Below, one piece after another: positions 48,301 to 61,560 of a DNA stretch of 64,000 bases. The position numbers were made by a program, and so were the translations under genes. Positions within the stretch are counted from its first letter, which is position 1. Each line of letters opens with the position of its first letter. The notes under the pieces were generated by a model. It ran no database searches and was not told the DNA's origin. It saw only the letters and a program-made list of their open reading frames with translations. Origin of the DNA: Coriaria nepalensis (taxonomy: Eukaryota > Streptophyta > Magnoliopsida > Cucurbitales > Coriariaceae); the NCBI GenBank assembly GCA_027186245.1, contig CP114481.1, positions 46,593,501-46,657,500 on the forward strand. The letters are read 5' to 3'.

Positions 48301-50290
48301 AAGTGTGCCTTCGTTTAACCTTAAAATCATTTCAATGAGTCATTTAATGTCAATAACTTATTTCGAAGCAAGTCGAACGCATTCTATTTTTGCACTACAA
48401 ACACAAGTTTTGTGCATAACTTGCAAATGATCAGTGCAAGGAAAGTGTGCATTCGTTTAACCTTAAAATCATTTCAATGAGTCATTTCAACTCAATATCT
48501 TGTTTCAAAGCAAGTCGAACGCATTTTATTTTTGCACTACAAACACAACTTTTGTGCATAACTTGCAAATGATCAATGCAAGGAAAGTGTGCATTCGTTT
48601 AACCTTAAAATCATTTCAATGAGTCATTTCAACTCAATATCTTCTTTCAAAGCAAGTCGAACGCATTCTATTTTTGCACTACAAACACAAGTTTTGTGCA
48701 TAACTTGCAAATGATCAATGCAGGTAAAGTGTGTATTCATTTAACCTTAAAATCATTTCAATGAGTCAGTCCAAGTCAATAACTTATTTCAAAGCAATTC
48801 GAACAAATTCTATTTTTGCACTACAAACACAAGTTTAGTGCATAACTTGCAAATGATGAATGAAAGGAAAGTGTCCATTCGTTTAACCTTAAAATCATTT
48901 CAATGAGTCATTTCAAGTCAATAACTTATTTCAAAGGAATTCGAACGAATTCTATTTTTGCACTACAAACACAAGTTTTGTGCATAACTTGCAAATGATC
49001 AATGAAAGGAAAGTGTCCATTCGTTTAACCTTAAAATCATTTCAATGAGTCATTTCAAGTCAATAACTTATTTCAAAGCAATTCGAACGAATTCTATTTT
49101 TGCACTACAAACACAAGTTTTGTGCATAACTCGCAAATGATCAATGCAAGGAAAGTGTGCATTCGTTTAACCTTAAAATCATTTGAATGAGTCAGTCCAA
49201 GTCAATAACTTATTTCAAAGCAAGTGGAACAAATTCTATTTTTGCACTACAAACACAAGTTTTGTGCATAACTTGCAAATGATCAATGCAAGGAAAGTGT
49301 GCCTTCGTTTAACCTTAAAATCATTTCAATGAGTCATTTAATGTCAATAACTTATTTCGAAACAAGTCGAACGCATTCTATTTTTGCACTACAAACACAA
49401 GTTTTGTGCATAACTTGCAAATGATCAGTGCAAGGAAAGTGTGCATTCGTTTAACCTTAAAATCATTTCATTGAGTCATTTCAACTCAATATCTTGTTTC
49501 AAAGCAAGTCGAACGCATTTTATTTTTGCACTACAAACACAAGTTTTGTGCATAACTTGCAAATGATCAATGCAAGGAAAGTGTGCATTCGTTTAACCTT
49601 AAAATCATTTCAATGAGTCATTTCAACTCAATATCTTCTTTCAAAGCAAGTCGAACGCATTCTATTTTTGCACTACAAACACAAGTTTTGTGCATAACTT
49701 GCAAATGATCAATGCAGGTAAAGTGTGCATTCATTTAACCTTAAAATCATTTCAATGAGTCAGTCCAAGTCAATAACTTATTTCAAAGCAATTCGACCAA
49801 ATTCTATTTTTGCACTACAAACACAAGTTTAGTGCATAACTTGTAAATGATGAATGAAAGGAAAGTGTCCATTCGTTTAACCTTAAAATCATTTCAATGA
49901 GTCATTTCAAGTCAATAACTTATTTCAAAGGAATCGAACGAATTCTATTTTTGCACTACAAACACAAGTTTTGTGCATAACTTGCGAATGATCAATGAAA
50001 GGAAAGTGTCCATTCGTTTAACCTTAAAATCATTTCAATGAGTCATTTCAAGTCAATAACTTATTTCAAAGCAATTCGAACGAATTCTATTTTTGCACTA
50101 CAAACACAAGTTTTGTGCATAACTCGCAAATGATCAATGCAAGGAAAGTGTGCATTCGTTTAACCTTAAAATCATTTCAATGAGTCATTTCATGTCAATA
50201 ACTTATTTCAAAGCAAGCCGAACGCATTCTATTTTTGCACTACAAACACAAGTTTTGTGCATAACCTGCAAATGATCAATGAAAGGAAAG
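48300..50290 (+). repeat. 994-bp HOR (7-mer), two copies
   Basis: GTGCCTTCG (GCCT at 48,307 and 49,301), GTTTAGTGC (TTTAG at 48,834 and 49,828), TTTAATGTC, ATCTTGTTTC, GCAGGTAAAG with CATTTAACC, and GATGAATGAAAGG all recur at 994 bp. One base is missing at about 49,933 (AAAGGAATCGAACG) in the second copy only. Additional monomers with GGAACAAATTC (about 49,226) resemble the middle domain. Confidence 0.85.
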
Positions 50291-50319
50291 TGTCCATTCG
50301 TTTAACCTTAAAATCATTT

Positions 50320-51456
50320 CAATGAGTCATTTCAAGTCAATAACTTATTTCAAAGCAATTCGAACGAATTCTATTTTTGCACTACAAACACAAGTTTTGT
50401 GCATAACTTGCAAATGATCAATGCAAGGAAAGTGTGCATTCGTTTAACCTTAAAATCATTTCAATGAGTCATTTCATGTCAATAACTTATTTCAAAGCAA
50501 GCCGAACGCATTCTATTTTTGCACTACAAACACAAGTTTTGTGCATAACTTGCGAATGATCAATGCAAGGAAAGTGTGCATTCGTTTAACCTTAAAATCA
50601 TTTCAATGAGTCATTTCAACTCATTATCTTCTTTCAAAGCAATTCGAACGAATTCTATTTTTGCACTACAAACACAACTTTTGTGCATAACTTGCAAATG
50701 ATCAATGCAAGGAAAGTGTGCGTTCGTTTAACCTTAAAATCATTTCAATGAGTCATTTCAAATCAATAACTTATTTCGAAGCAAGTCGAACGCATTCTAT
50801 TTTTGCACTACAAACACAAGTTTCGTGCATAACTTGCAAATGATGAATGCAAGGAAAGTGTGCATTCGTTTAACCTTAAAATCATTTCAATGAGCAATTT
50901 CAAGTCAATAACTTATTTCAAATCAATTCGAACGAATTCTATTTTTGCACTACAAACACAAGTTTTGTGCATAACTTGCAAATGATCAATGCAAGGAAAG
51001 TGTGCATTCGTTTAACCTTAAAATCATTTCAATGAGTCATTTCATGTCAATAACTTATTTAAAAGCAAGCCGAACGCATTCTATTTTTGCACTACAAACA
51101 CAAGTTTTGTGCATAACTTGCAAATGATCAATGCAAGGAAAGTGTGCATTCGTTTAACCTTAAAATCATTTCAATGAGTCATTTCAACTCATTATCTTCT
51201 TTCAAAGCAATCCGAACGAATTCTATTTTTGCACTACAAACACAACTTTTGGGCATAACTTGCAAATGATCAATGCAAGGAAAGTGTGCATTCGTTTAAC
51301 CTTAAAATCATTTCAATGAGTCATTTCAAATCAATAACTTATTTCGAAGCAAGTCGAACGCATTCTATTTTTGCACTACAAACACAAGTTTCGTGCATAA
51401 CTTGGAAATGATCAATGCAAGGAAAGTGTGCATTCGTTTAACCTTAAAATCATTTC
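50320..51456 (+). repeat. 568-bp HOR (4-mer), two copies
   Basis: TTTCGTGCAT lies at 50,821 and 51,389, and the ordered set TTTCATGTC/GCAAGCCG, CAACTCATTATC, TTTCAAATC/TTTCGAAGC is repeated with it at 568 bp. Private changes in the second copy include TTTAAAAGC, CAATCCGAACG and TTTTGGGCAT. It differs from the 568-bp unit at the left edge in all variant monomers. Confidence 0.82.
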
Positions 51457-53349
51457 AATGAGTCATTTCAACTCAATATCTTCTTTCAAAGCAAGCCGAA
51501 CGCATTTTATTTTTGCACTACAAACACAAGTTTTGTGCATAACTTGCAAATGATCAATGCAAGGAAAGTGTGCATTCGTTTAACCTTAAAATCATTTCAA
51601 TGAGTCATTTCAACTCAATATCTTGTTTCAAAGCAATTCGAACGAATTCTATTTTTGCACTACAAACACAAGTTTTGTGCATAACTTGCAAATGATCAAT
51701 GCAAGGAAAGTGTGCATTCGTTTAACCTTAAAATCATTTCAATGAGCAATTTCAAGTCAATAACTTATTTCGAAGCAAGTCGAACGCATTCTATTTTTGC
51801 ACTACAAACACAAGTTTTGTGCATAACTTGCAAATGATCAATGAAAGGAAAGTGTGCATTCGTTTAACCTTAAAATCATTTCAATGAGTCATTTCAACTA
51901 AATATCTTATTTCAAAGCAAGTAGAACGCATTCTATTTTTGCACTACAAACACAAGTTTTGTGCATAACTTGCAAATGATCAATGCAGGTAAAGTGTGCA
52001 TTCGTTTAACCTTAAAATCATTTCAATGAGTCAGTCCAAGTCAATAACTTATTTCAAAGTAATTCGAACAAATTCTATTTTTGCACTACAAACACAAGTT
52101 TTGTGCATAACTTGCAAATGATCAATGCAGGTAAAGTGTGCATTCGTTTAACCTTAAAATCATTTCAATGAGTCATTTCATGTCAATAACTTATTTCGAA
52201 GCAAGCCTAACGGATTCTATTTTTGCACTACAAACACAAGTTTTGTGCATAAGTTGCAAATGATCAATGCAAGGAAAGTGTGCATTCGTTTAACCTTAAA
52301 ATCATTTCAATGAGTCATTTCAACTCAATATCTTCTTTCAAAGCAAGTAGAACGCATTCTATTTTTGCACTACAAACACAACTTTTGTGCATAACTTGCA
52401 AATGATCAATGCAAGGAAAGTGTGCATTCGTTTAACCTTAAAATCATTTCAATGAGTCATTTAATGTCAATAACTTATTTCGAAGCAAGCCGAACGCATT
52501 CTATTTTTGCACTACAAACACAAGTTTTGTGCATAACTTGCAAATGATCAATGCAAGGAAAGTGTGCATTCGTTTAACCTTAAAATCATTTCAATGAGTC
52601 ATTTCAACTCAATATCTTCTTTCAAAGCAAGTAGAACGCATTCTATTTTTGCACTACAAACACAAGTTTTGTGCATAACTTGCGAATGATCAATGCAAGG
52701 AAAGTGTGCATTCGTTTAACCTTAAAATCATTTCAATGAGCAATTTCAAGTCAATAACTTATTTCGAACCAAGTCGAACGCTTTCTATTTTTGCACTACA
52801 AACACAAGTTTTGTGCATAACTTGCAAATGATCAATGCAAGGAAAGTGTGCATTCGTTTAACCTTAAAATCATTTCAATGAGTCATTTCAAGTCAATAAC
52901 TTATTTCAAAGCAAGTCGAACGCATTCTATTTTTGCACTACAAACACAACTTTTGTGCATAACTTGCAAATGATCAATGCAAGGAAAGTGTGCATTCGTT
53001 TAACCTTAAAATCATTTCAATGAGTCATTTCAAATCAATAACTTATTTCGAAGCAAGTCGAACGCATTCTATTTTTGCACTACAAACACAAGTTTTGTGC
53101 ATAACTTGCAAATGATCAATGCAAGGAAAGTGTGCATTCGTTTAACCTTAAAATCATTTCAATGAGTCATTTCAACTCAATATCTTCTTTCAAAGCAAGC
53201 CGAACGCATTTTATTTTTGCACTACAAACACAAGTGTTGTGCATAACTTGCAAATGATCAATGCAAGGAATGTGTGCATTCGTTTAACCTTAAAATCATT
53301 TCAATGAGTCATTTCAACTCAATATCTTCTTTCAAATCAAGTCGAACGC

Positions 53350-53365
53350 ATTCTATTTTTTGCAC
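53350..53365 (+). other. One-base T insertion in the junction T-run
   Basis: CTATTTTTTGCAC has six Ts before GCAC where neighbouring copies have five. It is one of five single-base gains in the window (the others are the extra A near 39,243, 45,053, 45,622 and 46,759). It is not shared by the related monomer near 54,770, so it is private. Confidence 0.8.
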
Positions 53366-56329
53366 TACAAACACAAGTTTTGTGCATAACTTGCAAATGA
53401 TGAATGCAAGGAAAGTGTGCATTCGTTTAACCTTAAAATCATTTCAATGAGTCATTTCAACTAAATATCTTATTTCAAAGCAAGTAGAACGCATTCTATT
53501 TTTGCACTACAAACACAAGTTTTGTGCATAACTTGCAAATGATCAATGCAGGTAAAGTGTGCATTCGTTTAACCTTAAATTCATTTCAATGAGTCAGTCC
53601 AAGTCAATAACTTATTTCAAAGCAATTCAAACAAATTCTATTTTTGCACTACAAACACAAGTTTTGTGCATAACTTGCAAATGATCAATGCAGGTAAAGT
53701 GTGCATTCGTTTAACCTTAAAATCATTTCAATGAGTCATTTCATGTCAATAACTTATTTCAAAGCAAGCCTAACCCATTCTATTTTTGCACTACAAACAC
53801 AAGTTTTGTGCATAAGTTGCAAATGATCAATGCAAGGAAAGTGTACATTCGTTTAACCTTAAAATCATTTCAATGAGTTATTTCAACTCAATATCTTGTT
53901 TCAAAGCAAGTAGAACGCATTCTATATTTGCACTACAAACACAACTTTTGTGCATAACTTGCAAATTATCAATGCAAGGAAAGTGTGCATTCGTTTAACC
54001 TTAAAATCATTTCAATGAGTCATTTAATGTCAATAACTTATTTCAAAGCAAGCCGAACGCATTCTATTTTTGCACTACAAACACAAGTTTTGTGCATAAC
54101 TTGCAAATGATCAATGCAGGTAAACTGTGCATTCGTTTAACCTTAAAATCATTTCAATGAGTCATTTCAACTCAATATCTTCTTTCAAAGCAAGTAGAAC
54201 GCATTCTATTTTTGCACTACAAACACAAGTTTTGTGCATAACTTGCGAATGATCAATGCAAGGAAAGTGTGCATTCGTTTAACCTTAAAATCATTTCAAT
54301 GAGCAATTTCAAGTCAATAACTTATTTCGAACCAAGTCGAACGCTTTCTATTTTTGTACTACAAACACAAGTTTTGTGCATAACTTGCAAATGATCAATG
54401 CAAGGAAACTGTGCATTCGTTTAACCTTAAAATCATTTCAATGAGTCATTTCAAGTCAATAACTTATTTCAAAGCAAGTCGAACGCATTCTATTTTTGCA
54501 CTACAAACACAACTTTTGTGCATAACTTGCAAATGATCAATGCAAGGAAAGTGTGCATTCGTTTAACCTTAAAATCATTTCAATGAGTCATTTCAAATCA
54601 ATAACTTATTTCGAAGCAAGTCGAACGCATTCTATTTTTGCACTACAAACACAAGTTTTGTGCATAACTTGCAAATGATCAATGCAAGGAAAGTGTGCAT
54701 TCGTTTAACCTTAAAATCATTTCAATGAGTCATTTCAACTCAATATCTTCTTTCAAATCAAGTCGAACGCATTCTATTTTTGCACTACAAACACAAGTTT
54801 TGTGCATAACTTGCAAATGATGAATGCAAGGAAAGTGTGCATTCGTTTAACCTTAAAATCATTTCAATGAGTCATTTCAACTAAATATCTTATTTCAAAG
54901 CAAGTAGAACGCATTCTATTTTTGCACTACAAACACAAGTTTTGTGCATAACTTGCAAATGATCAATGCAGGTAAAGTGTGCATTCGTTTAACCTTAAAA
55001 TCATTTCAATGAGTCAGTCCAAGTCAATAACTTATTTCAAAGCAATTCGAACAAATTCTATTTTTGCACTACAAACACAAGTTTTGTGCATAACTTGCAA
55101 ACGATCAATGCAGGTAAAGTGTGCATTCGTTTAACCTTAAAATCATTTCAATGAGTCATTTCATGTCAATAACTTATTTCAAAGCAAGCCTAACGCATTC
55201 TATTTTTGCACTACAAACACAAGTTTTGTGCATAAGTTGCAAATGATCAATGCAAGGAAAGTGTGCATTCGTTTAACCTTAAAATCATTTCAATGAGTCA
55301 TTTCAACTCAATATCTTGTTTCAAAGCAAGTAGAACGCATTCTATTTTTGCACTACAAACGCAACTTTTGTGCATAACTTGCAAATGATCAATGCAGGGA
55401 AAGTGTGCATTCGTTTAACCTTAAAATCATTTCAATGAGTCATTTAATGTCAATAACTTATTTCAAAGCAAGCCGAACGCATTCTATTTTTGCCCTACAA
55501 AAACAAGTTTTGTGCATAACTTGCAAATGATCAATGCAGGTAAAGTGTGCATTCGTTTAACCTTAAAATCATTTCAATGAGTCATTTCAACTCAATATCT
55601 TCTTTCAAAGCAAGTAGAACGCATTCTATTTTTGCACTACAAACACAAGTTTTGTGCATAACTTGCGAATGATCAATGCAAGGAAAGTGTGCATTCGTTT
55701 AACCTTAAAATCATTTCAATGAGCAATTTCAAGTCAATAACTTATTTCGAACCAAGTCGAACGCTTTCTATTTTTGCACTACAAACACAAGTTTTGTGCA
55801 TAACTTGCAAATGATCAATGCAAGGAAAGTGTGCATTCGTTTAACCTTAAAATCATTTCAATGAGTCATTTCAACTCAATATCTTCTTTCAAAGCAAGCC
55901 GAACGCATTTTATTTTTGCACTACAAACACAAGTTTTGTGCATAACTTGCAAATGATCAATGCAAGGAAAGTGTGCATTCGTTTAACCTTAAAATCATTT
56001 CAATGAGTCATTTCAACTCAATATCTTGTTTCAAAGCAATTCGAACGAATTCTATTTTTGCACTACAAACACAAGTTTTGTGCATAACTTGCAAATGATC
56101 AATGCAAGGAAAGTGTGCATTCGTTTAACCTTAAAATCATTTCAATGAGCAATTTCAAGTCAATAACTTATTTCGAAGCAAGTCGAACGCATTCTATTTT
56201 TGCACTACCAACACAAGTTTTGTGCATAACTTGCAAATGATCAATGAAAGGAAAGTGTGCATTCGTTTAACCTTAAAATCATTTCAATGAGTCATTTCAA
56301 CTAAATATCTTATTTCAAAGCAAGTAGAA

Positions 56330-59300
56330 CGCATTCTATTTTTGCACTACAAACACAAGTTTTGTGCATAACTTGCAAATGATCAATGCAGGTAAACTGT
56401 GCATTCGTTTAACCTTAAAATCATTTCAATGAGTCATTTCAACTCAATATCTTCTTTCAAAGCAAGTAGAACGCATTCTATTTTTGCACTACAAACACAA
56501 GTTTTGTGCATAACTTGCGAATGATCAATGCAAGGAAAGTGTGCATTCGTTTAACCTTAAAATCATTTCAATGAGCAATTTCAAGTCAATAACTTATTTC
56601 GAACCAAGTCGAACGCTTTCTATTTTTGTACTACAAACACAAGTTTTGTGCATAACTTGCAAATGATCAATGCAAGGAAACTGTGCATTCGTTTAACCTT
56701 AAAATCATTTCAATGAGTCATTTCAAGTCAATAACTTATTTCAAAGCAAGTCGAACGCATTCTATTTTTGCACTACAAACACAACTTTTGTGCATAACTT
56801 GCAAATGATCAATGCAAGGAAAGTGTGCATTCGTTTAACCTTAAAATCATTTCAATGAGTCATTTCAAATCAATAACTTATTTCGAAGCAAGTCGAACGC
56901 ATTCTATTTTTGCACTACAAACACAAGTTTTGTGCATAACTTGCATATGATCAATGCAAGGAAAGTGTGCATTCGTTTAACCTTAAAATCATTTCAATGA
57001 GTCATTTCAACTCAATATCTTCTTTCAAAGCAAGCCGAACGCATTTTATTTTTGCACTACAAACACAAGTGTTGTGCATAACTTGCAAATGATCAATGCA
57101 AGGAAAGTGTGCATTCGTTTAACCTTAAAATCATTTCAATGAGTCATTTCAACTCAATATCTTCTTTCAAATCAAGTCGAACGCATTCTATTTTTGCACT
57201 ACAAACACAAGTTTTGTGCATAACTTGCAAATGATGAATGCAAGGAAAGTGTGCATTCGTTTAACCTTAAAATCATTTCAATGAGTCATTTCAACTAAAT
57301 ATCTTATTTCAAAGCAAGTAGAACGCATTCCATTTTTGCACTACAAACACAAGTTTTGTGCATAACTTGCAAATGATCAATGCAGGTAAAGTGTGCATTC
57401 GTTTAACCTTAAAATCATTTCAATGAGTCAGTCCAAGTCAATAACTTATTTCAAAGCAATTCGAACAAATTCTATTTTTGCACTACAAACACAAGTTTTG
57501 TGCATAACTTGCAAACGATCAATGCAGGTAAAGTGTGCATTCGTTTAACCTTAAAATCATTTCAATGAGTCAGTCCAAGTCAATAACTTATTTCAAAGCA
57601 ATTCGAACAAATTCTATTTTTGCACTACAAACACAAGTTTTGTGCATAACTTGCAAATGATCAATGCAGGTAAAGTGTGCATTCGTTTAACCTTAAAATC
57701 ATTTCAATGAGTCATTTCATGTCAATAACTTATTTCGAAGCAAGCCTAACGCATTCTATTTTTGCACTACAAACACAAGTTTTGTGCATAAGTTGCAAAT
57801 GATCAATGCAAGGAAAGTGTGCATTCGTTTAACCTTAAAATCATTTCAATGAGTCATTTCAACTCAATATCTTCTTTCAAAGCACGTAGAACGCATTCTA
57901 TTTTTGCACTACAAACACAACTTTTGTGCATAACTTGCAAATGATCAATGCAAGGAAAGTGTGCATTCGTTTAACCTTAAAATCATTTCAATGAGTCATT
58001 TAATGTCAATAACTTATTTCAAAGCAAGCCGAACGCATTCTATTTTTGCACTACAAACACAAGTTTTGTGCATAACTTGCAAATGATCAATGCAGGTAAA
58101 CTGTGCATTCGTTTAACCTTAAAATCATTTCAATGAGTCATTTCAACTCAATATCTTCTTTCAAAGCAAGTAGAACGCATTCTATTTTTGCACTACAAAC
58201 ACAAGTTTTGTGCATAACTTGCGAATGATCAATGCAAGGAAAGTGTGCATTCGTTTAACCTTAAAATCATTTCAATGAGCAATTTCAAGTCAATAACTTA
58301 TTTCGAACCAAGTCGAACGCTTTCTATTTTTGCACTACAAACACAAGTTTTGTGCATAACTTGCAAATGATCAATGCAAGGAAAGTGTGCATTCGTTTAA
58401 CCTTAAAATCATTTCAATGAGTCATTTCAAGTCAATAACTTATTTCAAAGCAAGTCGAACGCATTCTATTTTTGCACTACAAACACAACTTTTGTGCATA
58501 ACTTGCAAATGATCAATGCAAGGAAAGTGTGCATTCGTTTAACCTTAAAATCATTTCAATGAGTCATTTCAAATCAATAACTTATTTCGAAGCAAGTCGA
58601 ACGCATTCTATTTTTGCACTACAAACACAAGTTTTGTGCATAACTTGCAAATGATCAATGCAAGGAAAGTGTGCATTCGTTTAACCTTAAAATCATTTCA
58701 ATGAGTCATTTCAACTCAATATCTTCTTTCAAAGCAAGCCGAACGCATTTTATTTTTGCACTACAAACACAAGTGTTGTGCATAACTTGCAAATGATCAA
58801 TGCAAGGAAAGTGTGCATTCGTTTAACCTTAAAATCATTTCAATGAGTCATTTCAACTCAATATCTTCTTTCAAAGCAAGTAGAACGCATTCTATTTTTG
58901 CACTACAAACACAAGTTTTGTGCATAACTTGCGAATGATCAATGCAAGGAAAGTGTGCATTCGTTTAACCTTAAAATCATTTCAATGAGCAATTTCAAGT
59001 CAATAACTTATTTCGAACCAAGTCGAACGCTTTCTATTTTTGTAATACAAACACAAGTTTTGTGCATAACTTGCAAATGATCAATGCAAGGAAACTGTGC
59101 ATTCGTTTAACCTTAAAATCATTTCAATGAGTCATTTAATGTCAATAACTTATTTCAAAGCAAGCCGAACGCATTCTATTTTTGCACTACAAACACAAGT
59201 TTTGTGCATAACTTGCAAATGATCAATGCAGGTAAACTGTGCATTCGTTTAACCTGAAAATCATTTCAATGAGTCATTTCAACTCAATATCTTCTTTCAA

Positions 59301-61560
59301 AGCAAGTAGAACGCATTCTATTTTTGCACTACAAACACAAGTTTTGTGCATAACTTGCGAATGATCAATGCAAGGAAAGTGTGCATTCGTTTAACCTTAA
59401 AATCATTTCAATGAGCAATTTCAAGTCAATAACTTATTTCGAACCAAGTCGAACGCTTTCTATTTTTGTACTACAAACACAAGTTTTGTGCATAACTTGC
59501 AAATGATCAATGCAAGGAAACTGTGCATTCGTTTAACCTTAAAATCATTTCAATGAGTCATTTCAAGTCAATAACTTATTTCAAAGCAAGTCGAACGCAT
59601 TCTATTTTTGCACTACAAACACAACTTTTGTGCATAACTTGCAAATGATCAATGCAAGGAAAGTGTGCATTCGTTTAACCTTAAAATCATTTCAATGAGT
59701 CATTTCAAATCAATAACTTATTTCGAAGCAAGTCGAACGCATTCTATTTTTGCACTACAAACACAAGTTTTGTGCATAACTTGCATATGATCAATGCAAG
59801 GAAAGTGTGCATTCGTTTAACCTTAAAATCATTTCAATGAGTCATTTCAACTCAATATCTTCTTTCAAAGCAAGCCGAACGCATTTTATTTTTGCACTAC
59901 AAACACAAGTGTTGTGCATAACTTGCAAATGATCAATGCAAGGAAAGTGTGCATTCGTTTAACCTTAAAATCATTTCAATGAGTCATTTCAACTCAAGAT
60001 CTTCTTTCAAATCAAGTCGAACGCATTCTATTTTTGCACTACAAACACAAGTTTTGTGCATAACTTGCAAATGATGAATGCAAGGAAAGTGTGCATTCGT
60101 TTAACCTTAAAATCATTTCAATGAGTCATTTCAACTAAATATCTTATTTCAAAGCAAGTAGAACGCATTCCATTTTTGCACTACAAACACAAGTTTTGTG
60201 CATAACTTGCAAATGATCAATGCAGGTAAAGTGTGCATTCGTTTAACCTTAAAATCATTTCAATGAGTCAGTCCAAGTCAATAACTTATTTCAAAGCAAT
60301 TCGAACAAATTCTATTTTTGCACTACAAACACAAGTTTTGTGCATAACTTGCAAACGATCAATGCAGGTAAAGTGTGCATTCGTTTAACCTTAAAATCAT
60401 TTCAATGAGTCAGTCCAAGTCAATAACTTATTTCAAAGCAATTCGAACAAATTCTATTTTTGCACTACAAACACAAGTTTTGTGCATAACTTGCAAATGA
60501 TCAATGCAGGTAAAGTGTGCATTCGTTTAACCTTAAAATCATTTCAATGAGTCATTTCATGTCAATAACTTATTTCGAAGCAAGCCTAACGCATTCTATT
60601 TTTGCACTACAAACACAAGTTTTGTGCATAAGTTGCAAATGATCAATGCAAAGAAAGTGTGCATTCGTTTAACCTTAAAATCATTTCAATAAGTCATTTC
60701 AACTCAATATCTTCTTTCAAAGCAAGTAGAACGCATTCTATTTTTGCACTACAAACACAACTTTTGTGCATAACTTGCAAATGATCAATGCAAGGAAAGT
60801 GTGCATTCGTTTAACCTTAAAATCATTTCAATGAGTCATTTAATGTCAATAACTTATTTCAAAGCAAGCCGAACGCATTCTATTTTTGCACTACAAACAC
60901 AAGTTTTGTGCATAACTTGCAAATGATCAATGCAGGTAAACTGTGCATTCGTTTAACCTTAAAATCATTTCAATGAGTCATTTCAACTCAATATCTTCTT
61001 TCAAAGCAAGTAGAACGCATTCTATTTTTGCACTACAAACACAAGTTTTGTGCATAACTTGCGAATGATCAATGCAAGGAAAGTGTGCATTCGTTTAACC
61101 TTAAAATCATTTCGATGAGCAATTTCAAGTCAATAACTTATTTCGAACCAAGTCGAACGCTTTCTATTTTTGCACTACAAACACAAGTTTTGTGCATAAC
61201 TTGCAAATGATCAATGCAAGGAAAGTGTGCATTCGTTTAACCTTAAAATCATTTCAATGAGTCATTTCAAGTCAATAACTTATTTCAAAGCAAGTCGAAC
61301 GCATTCTATTTTTGCACTACAAACACAACTTTTGTGCATAACTTGCAAATGATCAATGCAAGGAAAGTGTGCATTCGTTTAACCTTAAAATCATTTCAAT
61401 GAGTCATTTCAAATCAATAACTTATTTCGAAGCAAGTCGAACGCATTCTATTTTTGCACTACAAACACAAGTTTTGTGCATAACTTGCAAATGATCAATG
61501 CAAGGAAAGTGTGCATTCGTTTAACCTTAAAATCATTTCAATGAGTCATTTCAACTCAAT
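56330..61560 (+). repeat. 2,840-bp segmental duplication (20-mer), two copies
   Basis: GGTAAACTGT at 56,391 and 59,231, TTGCATATGA at 56,941 and 59,781, GAACGCATTCCATTTTT at 57,321 and 60,161, and the marker monomer at 56,601/59,441 and 58,305/61,145 share a 2,840-bp offset. About 2.4 kb matches at each end; 58.7-59.2 kb lies between. Private changes in the second copy include CAACTCAAGATC (about 59,998), CAATAAGTC (about 60,690) and TTCGATGAGC (about 61,113). Confidence 0.88.
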